Position numbers and translations under genes: made by a program
Shown here: positions 17,655 to 24,581 of the stretch, piece after piece
Layout of the letters: each line of letters begins with the position of its first letter
Numbering within the stretch: position 1 is the stretch's first letter
Notes under the pieces: generated by a model
What the model saw: the letters and a program-made list of their open reading frames with translations, nothing else
Databases searched by the model: none
What the model was told of the DNA's origin: nothing
From: Yoonia sp.
Lineage (GTDB): Bacteria > Pseudomonadota > Alphaproteobacteria > Rhodobacterales > Rhodobacteraceae
Assembly (NCBI GenBank): GCA_023955335.1
Contig: JAGSGF010000009.1
Coordinates: forward strand, 1-64,000
Length of the DNA: 64,000 nucleotides
Reading direction: 5' to 3'

Positions 17655-18100
17655 TTCTGTCTCCCTTTTCCAGACTCGACCGTAAACGCACCTGTGGCGG
17701 CAGCTACCGGACGGTCCATGTCAGCGTCCATCGCGGTGGCGCGCACAAATGCGACAGAGCGGGTCATGTGGTAACATTCTGCAATGGCCGTAATCATATC
17801 GCCCGGTTTGGCGGCGCGCATATAATCGATGCGCAGATCAATCGTCGCAGTCCCCATGGGCGCAGACGGATGCGACATCACAGCCGCCCCGCCGCAGGTG
17901 TCCATCAACGCGGACACTGCCCCGCCGTGGATCACACCCGTTTCAGGATCACCGATCAAACGCACGTCGTAGGGCATGGTGATAACGGCCCGCCCTGCCC
18001 CAATCTCGGTCACTTGCATGCCAAGCGCTTGGGCGTGGGGAATCGCTTCGATGAATTTTCGCGCCAAAATCTGTTGGCGGGCTTGTTGTTCGTCAGACAC
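17651..18100 (-). CDS. PaaI family thioesterase (second copy)
   Basis: A 149-aa hotdog-fold thioesterase. The GVIHGGAVSALMDTCGG block (about residues 50-65) is the PaaI signature, followed by TIDLRIDYMRAAKPGD. I chose the GTG at 18100 because CCGGAG precedes it; a more distal ATG at 18154 would add 18 unconserved residues and run into the divergent promoter region. First gene of the thioesterase-thioesterase-MATE transcript, divergent from the putative manganese exporter. The pair are related but clearly diverged. Confidence 0.82.
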   Translation of the reverse strand: MSDEQQARQQILARKFIEAIPHAQALGMQVTEIGAGRAVITMPYDVRLIGDPETGVIHGGAVSALMDTCGGAAVMSHPSAPMGTATIDLRIDYMRAAKPGDMITAIAECYHMTRSVAFVRATAMDADMDRPVAAATGAFTVESGKGRQK

Positions 18101-18132
18101 TGGTTGGCTCCGGAATAATTGCGGCCAACTTC

Positions 18133-18158
18133 GCACTTGCCGAAATGGTTGCAAGTGC
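18133..18158. promoter_or_regulatory. Inverted repeat in the divergent promoter region
   Basis: GCACTTGC (18133-18140) and GCAAGTGC (18151-18158) form a perfect 8-bp inverted repeat with a 10-base spacer. One half-site per helical turn and a half suits a dimeric regulator. It lies midway between the thioesterase GTG and the exporter ATG. Confidence 0.45.
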
Positions 18159-18164
18159 TATATC

Positions 18165-18186
18165 TGCAATTAAGAATTATTCGCAA
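18165..18186. promoter_or_regulatory. Candidate metal-regulator (Mur/Irr-like) box
   Basis: TGCAATTAAGAATTATTCGCA is an imperfect dyad 17 bases before the exporter ATG. Its centre AGAATTATTC fits the AGAA-N3-TTC core I know for the Irr iron-control element, while the TGCAA..GCA ends resemble alphaproteobacterial Fur/Mur sites. Assigning the regulator is inference. Confidence 0.35.
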
Positions 18187-18201
18187 CAAGGAAGTGTCGC
18201 A

Positions 18202-19341
18202 ATGCACGCCACCACAATTATGCCCACTGCAACACGGGCGCGCCGCATTGGGCCGTTTAGACCAAAGCGGTTGATCGTTGCGCTGACATTTCTGACGCTG
18301 GCGGTTGCACCCGGTCTGCTGGGTGAGTTGACCCGTGGGTTGATAGTAGATGCCTATACGCAAGTATCCGCATTCGTCGCCGCGACGTTGCTTTTGTTTT
18401 ACGGGGCCGAGCGTGTGTTCCGGTTCAATATTGGCGAAGCGTTAAAAGGTGCAAAGGGGTTCCAAGTCCCCCTTGCCGCCTTGCTGGGCGCGACACCCGG
18501 TTGCGGTGGCGCTGTTGTTGTTGTGGCCGCATATTCATCAGGCAACGTGGGCTTTGGTGCGGTTGTTGCAACCCTGACAGCCACGATGGGAGATGCCGCG
18601 TTCCTGCTCATAGCGACCCGCCCTGATGTGGCGATAGTTGTGTTGCCGCTGTCATTCGTGATCGGGATCGCGTCCGGTTGGATCGTTGATGCGTTTTCGC
18701 GCGAAGACATGGTTGCCGACACCAGCGTACACTGCGAACTTGCCCCGCTCATCGGAAAAATCCGCTTGCGCGACTATGCGTTTCTGGCAGTCGCTGCGCC
18801 GGGTTTGATGATTGGCGCGACGCAACTGTCTGGCGCGGATGTCTACGAAGTCTACGGATCATTGGTGACCGTTGTGGGCCTGATTGGCACGGCGGTTGGC
18901 CTCAGCATCTGGGCCGCATCAACCGTTACAGCGATGACAAACGAAAACGACAGCCCCCTGACCCGCATGGCCGAAGAAACTGCGTTCATCTCTGTCTGGG
19001 TGATCGGGGCCTATCTGGCCTATGACTATATCGTTACCTTCGCTGGCTTGGACCTTGAGGTGATGTTCAGCACGGTGGCGCCATTGCTGCCGCTGATCGG
19101 TGTGTTGATCGGCCTTGTGCCCGGATGTGGACCACAGGTTTTGGTGACCACGCTGTATATCAACGGGTTGATTCCGTTTTCAGCGCTGATGGGCAATGCG
19201 ATCTCCAATGATGGCGACGCCCTGTTCCCTGCGATTGCGTTGAACCCTCGGGCGGCGATCTGGGCGACGATATACTCAACAGTTCCCGCGATGATGGCCG
19301 CCTATGGGTTTTATTTCTTTGCGCCTGCGTTTTTGAATTAA
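18202..19341 (+). CDS. Putative manganese / heavy-metal exporter (10-TM, PF11449-type)
   Basis: A 379-aa polytopic membrane protein with roughly ten hydrophobic segments in two related halves. Each half holds a PGCG loop: GATPGCGGAVVVVAAY near residue 100 and LVPGCGPQVLVTTLY near residue 310, which suggests an inverted duplication with paired half-helices. Proteins of this type are annotated as putative manganese or heavy-metal transporters; direct proof of substrate is unknown to me. Start chosen at ATG 18202 with AAGGAAG upstream. The 5' region carries two operator-like dyads, in keeping with metal-dependent control. Confidence 0.72.
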   Translation: MHATTIMPTATRARRIGPFRPKRLIVALTFLTLAVAPGLLGELTRGLIVDAYTQVSAFVAATLLLFYGAERVFRFNIGEALKGAKGFQVPLAALLGATPGCGGAVVVVAAYSSGNVGFGAVVATLTATMGDAAFLLIATRPDVAIVVLPLSFVIGIASGWIVDAFSREDMVADTSVHCELAPLIGKIRLRDYAFLAVAAPGLMIGATQLSGADVYEVYGSLVTVVGLIGTAVGLSIWAASTVTAMTNENDSPLTRMAEETAFISVWVIGAYLAYDYIVTFAGLDLEVMFSTVAPLLPLIGVLIGLVPGCGPQVLVTTLYINGLIPFSALMGNAISNDGDALFPAIALNPRAAIWATIYSTVPAMMAAYGFYFFAPAFLN

Positions 19342-19398
19342 TCCGTCTGTTGCCCCAAGCGTGCCCAAGCGCTAAGTTTATGGCAACGGAGGATCACA

Positions 19399-19764
19399 AT
19401 GTCGACACGCCTAACATTCAAAGAAATGTGCGCCAAGTTTGACGTGACCCCAAGGACATTGCGATACTACGAATATATCGAATTGCTGACACCTGACAAA
19501 GAAGGTCGGTCGCGGTTTTATGGCAGCCGCGAGGTGGCGCGCATGACGTTGATCTTGCGTGGCCGCCGATTTGGATTCTCGCTGGAAGACATCCGTCAAT
19601 GGTTGATGATCCGAGAAAACGAGGGCACCAGCGCGCAAATGCAGCACTGGGTGGAACTTGCAGATGACCAGATTGTTGAACTGGTCGAGCAGCAAAAGCA
19701 GTTACAAGAGACATTGGACGAGTTGCAAAAGCTGCGCGACCTGACGGCCAAAACCCTCGGTTGA
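19399..19764 (+). CDS. MerR family transcriptional regulator (copy 1)
   Basis: A 121-aa regulator. Residues 1-70 form the winged helix with [24 protein letters not shown] and the RGRRFGFSLEDIRQWL segment; the rest is a coiled-coil dimerisation helix (about 80-120). There is no cysteine-rich metal-binding tail, so it is not a MerR/CueR metal sensor; it resembles the acyl-CoA-related MerR branch. GGAGG precedes the ATG. The next gene is a paralogue. Confidence 0.88.
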   Translation: MSTRLTFKEMCAKFDVTPRTLRYYEYIELLTPDKEGRSRFYGSREVARMTLILRGRRFGFSLEDIRQWLMIRENEGTSAQMQHWVELADDQIVELVEQQKQLQETLDELQKLRDLTAKTLG

Positions 19765-19773
19765 TCCGTAAGA

Positions 19774-19790
19774 CCCCTTATTTCAAGGGG
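19774..19790 (+). terminator. Weak hairpin after the first MerR gene
   Basis: CCCCTT (19774-19779) and AAGGGG (19785-19790) pair around ATTTC. The following sequence is G-rich before a short TTTT, so termination strength is doubtful. Confidence 0.35.
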
Positions 19791-19897
19791 GTGGGGGATT
19801 TTGCATTTCGCGTCATCACCGGCTTTGCAAAAGTTGCGCATGACCTAGCGGCATCTTTGCTTACCTTTCGTCAAGTCAAAAATGACGTAGCGTTTCG

Positions 19898-19928
19898 TTT
19901 ACGTTAACGTCAATTTGTCTTGTATGCT
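19898..19928 (+). promoter_or_regulatory. MerR-type promoter and operator dyad
   Basis: TTTACGTTAACGTCAA (19898-19913) is a dyad with one mismatch. It resembles the TTTACGTTAACGTAAA-like motif predicted for LiuR-type MerR regulators of acyl-CoA catabolism. TTTACG as -35 and TATGCT (19923-19928) as -10 would be 19 bases apart, the long spacing typical of MerR-activated promoters. A second dyad, GTCAAAAATGAC, lies at 19875-19886. Function is inferred. Confidence 0.55.
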
Positions 19929-19984
19929 CGATCATGTACTCGCAGGTGCAAGGTAACAAGCCTGGCATGAATGGGACAGAGATC

Positions 19985-20383
19985 ATGACGACTGACACAA
20001 TGAGCATCCGCGATATGTGCCTCACATTTGATGTGACGCCCCGCACCCTGCGTTTTTACGAGAGCAAGGAACTGTTGTTCCCTGTTCGCGATGGCCAACG
20101 CCGTCTGTTCACCAAACGCGACCGCGCCCGCTTAAAGCTGATCCTGCGCGGCAAGCGCTTTGGCTTTAGCCTCGAAGAGATCCGCCAGCTTTTGGATTTG
20201 TATCACATGAACGACAGTCAAGAGACGCAGTTGTCCAAGACCTACGAATTCGCCGAGCGCCACTTGGCCGACATGGAAGCCCAAAAGGCCGAGTTGGACG
20301 AGGCCATTGGAGAGCTGAAAACACAAATGGAATGGGGTGCCAAAAAACTGGCTGCCATCTCAAAGGACCAATCGGCGGCCTAG
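19985..20383 (+). CDS. MerR family transcriptional regulator (copy 2)
   Basis: A 132-aa paralogue of the preceding regulator: [26 protein letters not shown] for the winged helix, [19 protein letters not shown] next, then a long Glu/Lys/Ala coiled coil from about residue 70. ATG 19985 gives the best fit to the family N-terminus; upstream in-frame ATGs at 19934 and 19967 are possible. It ends 34 bases before the acyl-CoA dehydrogenase gene, so it is likely to be co-transcribed and to control the beta-oxidation cluster and itself through the dyad at 19898. Confidence 0.88.
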   Translation: MTTDTMSIRDMCLTFDVTPRTLRFYESKELLFPVRDGQRRLFTKRDRARLKLILRGKRFGFSLEEIRQLLDLYHMNDSQETQLSKTYEFAERHLADMEAQKAELDEAIGELKTQMEWGAKKLAAISKDQSAA

Positions 20384-20417
20384 CCGCCTTCAAACCCTAG
20401 ACAGAGAGACATCTGAC

Positions 20418-22196
20418 ATGCCGATCTACAACGCCCCCGTCAAAGACCTACAATTTGTTCTGCACGACCTGCTGAAAGTATCAGAGCAAGACATCCCAGG
20501 GTTTGAGGATCTTGACCGCGCGTTTACCGGCGCTGTGATCGAAGAAGCAGGCAAGGTCGCATCAGAGGTGTTGGCCCCGTTGAATACGGTTGGCGATGTC
20601 GAAGGGTGCGTGTTGGAAAACGGTGTGGTGCGCACGCCAACGGGCTTCAAAGACGCGTTCAAAATCATGAAAGACGGCGGCTGGACGGCGATGGATTGTG
20701 ACCCCGAATATGGTGGCCAAGGCCTGCCATATGTCATGCACACTGCTGCACAAGAATTGCTGGTGTCCGCCAATATGGCGTTCCAGATGTATCAGGGTCT
20801 GACCCACGGTGCCTATTCTGCGATCCACGTCCATGGGACCGACGCACAGAAAGAAAAATTTCTGCCCAAAATGGTCACATGCGAATGGACCGGCACCATG
20901 AACCTGACCGAACCGCACTGCGGCACCGATCTGGGCTTGATGCGCACCAAGGCGGTTCCGCAAGATAACGGAACGTATAAGATCACTGGCCAGAAGATTT
21001 TTATCTCGGCGGGTGACCACGATATGGCTGACAACATCATCCACCTTGTGTTGGCCAGAATTCCCGGCGGTCCTGACGGGATCAAAGGCGTGTCCTTGTT
21101 CATCGTCCCCAAGATCATCGTGAACGACGATGGGTCTCTGGGCGACCGTAACGGCGTTTCCGCGGGCAAGATCGAAGAAAAGATGGGTATTCACGGGAAT
21201 GCGACCTGCGTCATGAACTATGACGAAGCCGAAGGATATATGATTGGCGAGATGCACAAAGGCATGCGCGCCATGTTTGTGATGATGAACGAAGCCCGCT
21301 TGGGTGTGGGCCTTCAAGGCTATGCACAGGCCGAGGCCGCGTATCAGAACGCCGTCGCTTATGCGAACGACCGTTTGCAAGGCCGCGCCATAACAGGTGC
21401 CGAGAACCCGGACGGTCCTGCTGATCCGCTCATTGTACATCCAGACATTCGCCGTAACTTGATGGACCAGAAATCCTTTGTGGAAGGTGCGCGCGCTTTG
21501 ACGCTTTGGGGCACCTACCTGATCGATCGTGCGCATAAGAATAACGATGCGGACGCCGATGGTCTGATTTCCTTGCTCACCCCCGTGATGAAAGGGTTCT
21601 TGACCGACAAAGGATTTGAATACGCCACTGCCGCCCAGCAGGTTTACGGCGGTCACGGCTATATCGAAGAATGGGGTATGTCCCAATTCGCCCGCGATGC
21701 CCGAATTGCGATGATCTACGAAGGCGCCAATGGCGTACAGGCATTGGACCTTGTTGGTCGTAAGCTTGCCCAAGATGGTGGCAAGCACGTCATGGCGTTC
21801 TTTGATATGATCAAGACATTCATCAAAGAGAACGAACATAATGAAGCGCTAAAGGCTGATTTCCTTGATCCGTTGAAGGCGGCATCAAAGGACATGCAGG
21901 CGGCTGGTATGTACTTCATGCAAAACGGCGTGAAAAATCCAAACCATGCGTTGGCTGGATCATACGACTTTATGCACATGATGGGTCACGTCTGCCTTGG
22001 CTTGATGTGGGCCCGCATGGGGAAAGCTGCGATGGACGCGTTAGAGTCTGGTGCGTCTGACAATGATTTCTACGAGACAAAGATTGCCACCGGTCGCTAT
22101 TACATGGCCCGTCAGCTACCCGCGACGGCGATGCATTTGGCGCGCATCAACACAGGTGCCGATACCGTAATGGCACTGGAGGCCTCGCAATTTTAA
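20418..22196 (+). CDS. Acyl-CoA dehydrogenase with C-terminal extension (DmdC/FadE-like)
   Basis: A 592-aa FAD flavoprotein of the long ACAD class. Recognisable parts: [19 protein letters not shown] in the middle domain, [12 protein letters not shown], the flavin/substrate block [17 protein letters not shown], and the catalytic glutamate in [13 protein letters not shown]; a C-terminal extension follows residue 470. The family includes 3-methylmercaptopropionyl-CoA dehydrogenase (DmdC) and fatty acyl-CoA dehydrogenases, which cannot be parted by eye. Start at ATG 20418, matching the family's MPIYNAP N-terminus. It begins the cluster acyl-CoA dehydrogenase, 70-aa ORF, GST, thiolase, FadJ. Confidence 0.87.
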   Translation: MPIYNAPVKDLQFVLHDLLKVSEQDIPGFEDLDRAFTGAVIEEAGKVASEVLAPLNTVGDVEGCVLENGVVRTPTGFKDAFKIMKDGGWTAMDCDPEYGGQGLPYVMHTAAQELLVSANMAFQMYQGLTHGAYSAIHVHGTDAQKEKFLPKMVTCEWTGTMNLTEPHCGTDLGLMRTKAVPQDNGTYKITGQKIFISAGDHDMADNIIHLVLARIPGGPDGIKGVSLFIVPKIIVNDDGSLGDRNGVSAGKIEEKMGIHGNATCVMNYDEAEGYMIGEMHKGMRAMFVMMNEARLGVGLQGYAQAEAAYQNAVAYANDRLQGRAITGAENPDGPADPLIVHPDIRRNLMDQKSFVEGARALTLWGTYLIDRAHKNNDADADGLISLLTPVMKGFLTDKGFEYATAAQQVYGGHGYIEEWGMSQFARDARIAMIYEGANGVQALDLVGRKLAQDGGKHVMAFFDMIKTFIKENEHNEALKADFLDPLKAASKDMQAAGMYFMQNGVKNPNHALAGSYDFMHMMGHVCLGLMWARMGKAAMDALESGASDNDFYETKIATGRYYMARQLPATAMHLARINTGADTVMALEASQF

Positions 22197-22202
22197 GGAC
22201 AT

Positions 22203-22225
22203 GATGGGTTAAAACCCATCCTACG
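22203..22225 (+). repeat. 23-bp palindromic dispersed repeat, copy 1
   Basis: GATGGGTTAAAACCCATCC followed by TACG. A 7-bp stem GATGGGT/ACCCATC around TAAA with a TACG tail. The identical 23 bases occur at 55158-55180, with variants at 45764-45786 and, inverted, at 55192-55214. Here it lies 7 bases after the acyl-CoA dehydrogenase stop. Confidence 0.8.
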
Positions 22226-22244
22226 AAATAAAGGACCGTCCGAT

Positions 22245-22457
22245 ATGCCTAAGCGTCTGCGATTAACCCGCCGTTTCCCTGTTGCCATGACAGAGGACGG
22301 GTATCGCAGGCTCAAACGGTTCGCCAAAGATAGTCAGTTGGAAGAGGGCGAGGCGTTGTCATTTTTGTTCGAGAATTTTAATTCGGTAATCAATGAGGAC
22401 ACGTTTGGCCAGCGGTTGCGGATGTTTCAATCAGAACTGGAGGCGCGCAAGCGTTGA
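22245..22457 (+). CDS. Small conserved-looking 70-aa protein
   Basis: A basic 70-aa protein, MPKRLRLTRRFPVAMTEDGY followed by RRLKRFAKDSQLEEGEALSFL. The pattern of a short beta-strand region and two amphipathic helices resembles small ribbon-helix-helix-type DNA-binding proteins, but this is a guess from shape only. It sits within the beta-oxidation cluster between a palindromic repeat and a strongly structured element, and AAAGGA lies upstream of the ATG. No function proposed. Confidence 0.6.
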   Translation: MPKRLRLTRRFPVAMTEDGYRRLKRFAKDSQLEEGEALSFLFENFNSVINEDTFGQRLRMFQSELEARKR

Positions 22458-22474
22458 AAAGATGAGTATTTAGG

Positions 22475-22558
22475 AAAAAGCGAGTGCAAAGGCCCGGCCC
22501 CCAGAGAGTTCCCCAAACGGAAGGGGCGCAACAACCAAGCGCCGGTGCCTCGCTTTTT
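22475..22558. ncRNA. Candidate structured RNA or long terminator element
   Basis: The outer arms AAAAAGCGAG (22475-22484) and CTCGCTTTTT (22549-22558) pair perfectly over 10 bp. Inside, GGCCCGGC (22491-22498) pairs with GCCGG-T-GCC (22541-22549) with one bulge. CCCC (22511-22514) and GGGG (22523-22526) can form an inner hairpin. The T-tract follows the last stem, so a transcript in either direction could end here. About 84 bases of near-complete pairing exceed a simple terminator. Strand is not determined; an 18-kDa-free minus-strand reading also exists but looks like a shadow. Confidence 0.5.
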
Positions 22559-22710
22559 ACGGCCATCGGCTCTCCAGCCTGTACCGCCCTGTAAGTTTTC
22601 GACATCGTGCTTAAGTAAGAGTTAATTGCGGGCCGTTTCGCCTCGCTTTTTTAACAATACTCAAAATACAGCGTCCGATATGTGGCGCACCATCTGGGAG
22701 GATGTCCGAC

Positions 22711-23346
22711 ATGACCATGAAGTTGCATTGCTTTGGCGAAAGTGGGAACGCTTATAAAGCCGCTTTGACACTTACGTTGGCCAACCAGTCTTGGAAGCCT
22801 GTGTTTGTTGATTTCTTTAACGGTGCTACCCGTTCCGAAGAATTTCGGGCGCTTAACGTCATGGGTGAAGTCCCTGTTCTCGAAGACGGCGATATGGTTC
22901 TGACGCAATCGGGCGTCATTCAAGATTACATTAGCTCCAAATCCGGCAAACTAGGTGGCAAGTCCGCTGCTGAACGTCGTGAGGTTTTACGCTGGATGTT
23001 CTTTGACAACCACAAGGTTAGTGGCGTTGCTGGCATGTTGCGGTTCCAGATGAATTTTCTGCCCGAAGCAAAACGCAACGCCGATGTCATCGGATTTATG
23101 TCCATGCGCCTTGCCGCAGCGTTGAAGATCATGGAATCCCATCTATCTGATCGCGACTGGCTGGCTGGCGAGGCCATGACCATCGCTGATATCGCCTGCG
23201 CCGGATACCTGTTTTACCCAGAACCGTTCACGTTTGACCGTGCCGATTACCCCCATATCAACCGCTGGCTCGACGCAATTGCTGCCACGCCCGGTTGGAA
23301 ACACCCTTATGATTTGATGCCCGGCTCGCCTGCTGACCGCGCCTGA
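22711..23346 (+). CDS. Glutathione S-transferase family protein
   Basis: A 211-aa protein with the GST layout. The N-terminal thioredoxin-like domain includes KLHCFGESGNAYKAALTLTL, where Ser/Asn residues occupy the glutathione-activating position, and the cis-proline/binding segment GEVPVLEDGDMVLTQSGVI. The all-alpha C-terminal domain has the capping-box region LAGEAMTIADIACAGYLF. I chose ATG 22711 because GGGAGG lies nine bases upstream; ATG 22702 is too close to that site. Its place before thiolase suggests removal of reactive products of acyl-CoA oxidation, but that is inference. Confidence 0.85.
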   Translation: MTMKLHCFGESGNAYKAALTLTLANQSWKPVFVDFFNGATRSEEFRALNVMGEVPVLEDGDMVLTQSGVIQDYISSKSGKLGGKSAAERREVLRWMFFDNHKVSGVAGMLRFQMNFLPEAKRNADVIGFMSMRLAAALKIMESHLSDRDWLAGEAMTIADIACAGYLFYPEPFTFDRADYPHINRWLDAIAATPGWKHPYDLMPGSPADRA

Positions 23347-23357
23347 AGGAGACCCCT

Positions 23358-24569
23358 ATGACCGAAGCTTATATCTATGACGCTGTGCGCACCCCGCGTG
23401 GCAAGGGCCGCAAAGACGGCAGCTTGCACGAGGTCACATCGGCCCGCCTATCCGCTGGCATCATGAATGCCCTCAAGGATCGCAATGACCTGTATGGTCA
23501 CGCGGTTGAGGATGTGATCTGGGGCAATGTCACCCAAGTCGCGGAACAGGGCGGCTGTTTGGCCCGTACCGCCGTGCTTGCATCCGAGCTTGATCAATCC
23601 ATTCCAGGTCTGTCGATCAACCGCTTCTGCGCGTCAGGCATGGAGGCAGTCAATCTCGCCGCCAACCAGATCAGAGGCGGCGCAGGCGGTGCATATATTG
23701 CGGGCGGCGTTGAGATGATGGGCCGTGTCCCCATGGGCTCCGACGGTGCCGCGATTGCCGTCGACCCGTCAATTGCGATGAATACGTATTTCGTCCCACA
23801 GGGCATTTCGGCCGATATTATTGCGACCGAATACGGGTTTAGCCGTGATGACGCCGACCAACTGGCTGTTGAAAGCCAGAACCGCGCTGCAGCGGCGTGG
23901 GCTGACAACCGGTTCGAGCGGTCCATCGTGCCTGTCACAGATATGAACGGGCTCTCCATTCTGGATCACGACGAATACATGCGTCCCGGCACAGACATGC
24001 AAGCGTTGGGGTCCTTGAACCCTGCATTTCAGATGATGGGCGAACAGATGCCCGGCTTTGATAAAGTCGCCTTGATGAAGTACCCGCATCTGGAAAAAAT
24101 CAATCACATCCACCACGCGGGCAACTCGTCTGGTATCGTGGACGGTGCGGCTGGCGTTCTGGTCGGTTCCAAGGAATGGGGCGATGCGATGGGCCTAAAG
24201 CCCCGTGCCGTCATTCGCGCCACTGCCAAGATCGGCACTGATCCGACCATCATGCTGACCGGTCCGGTGCCTGTCACCGAAAAGATTTTGGCCGATAGCG
24301 GCATGTCGATCAGCGACATTGACCTGTTTGAAGTGAACGAGGCATTCGCGTCTGTTGTGCTGCGGTTTATGCAGCGGTTTAATGTTGATCACAGCCGCGT
24401 CAACGTCAACGGCGGGTCGATCGCGATGGGTCACCCATTGGGTGCTACCGGTGCGATCATCATTGGCACGCTGCTCGACGAGCTTGAGCGTACGGGCAAA
24501 TCCACGGGTCTCGCCACGCTTTGCATCGCATCCGGCATGGGCGCTGCCACAATCATTGAACGCGTGTAA
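23358..24569 (+). CDS. Acetyl-CoA C-acyltransferase (thiolase)
   Basis: A 403-aa degradative thiolase that cleaves 3-ketoacyl-CoA with CoA. The nucleophilic cysteine is in INRFCASGMEAV (near residue 93), the conserved NEAFA is present, the histidine lies in GGSIAMGHPLGATGA, and the second catalytic cysteine is in LCIASGMGAA close to the C-terminus. AAGGAG precedes the ATG. Twelve bases separate it from the FadJ-like gene, with which it would form the trifunctional complex. Confidence 0.94.
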   Translation: MTEAYIYDAVRTPRGKGRKDGSLHEVTSARLSAGIMNALKDRNDLYGHAVEDVIWGNVTQVAEQGGCLARTAVLASELDQSIPGLSINRFCASGMEAVNLAANQIRGGAGGAYIAGGVEMMGRVPMGSDGAAIAVDPSIAMNTYFVPQGISADIIATEYGFSRDDADQLAVESQNRAAAAWADNRFERSIVPVTDMNGLSILDHDEYMRPGTDMQALGSLNPAFQMMGEQMPGFDKVALMKYPHLEKINHIHHAGNSSGIVDGAAGVLVGSKEWGDAMGLKPRAVIRATAKIGTDPTIMLTGPVPVTEKILADSGMSISDIDLFEVNEAFASVVLRFMQRFNVDHSRVNVNGGSIAMGHPLGATGAIIIGTLLDELERTGKSTGLATLCIASGMGAATIIERV

Positions 24570-24581
24570 GGAGCATCTGAC

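Noticed and set aside
20562-21839. Open frame of 425 codons antisense to the acyl-CoA dehydrogenase
   Set aside because: Rich in His, Val and Gly from complementary codons, no recognisable domain; the plus-strand enzyme is certain.
20418-22196. Firm naming as dmdC
   Set aside because: The long acyl-CoA dehydrogenase class contains both DmdC and fatty-acyl enzymes; no residue visible to me decides between them.
22390-22605. Minus-strand open frame over the structured element
   Set aside because: Covers the hairpin at 22475-22558 and overlaps the 70-aa ORF; cysteine/tryptophan-rich product without ribosome site. Kept as RNA-element signal only, though conservation would change this.
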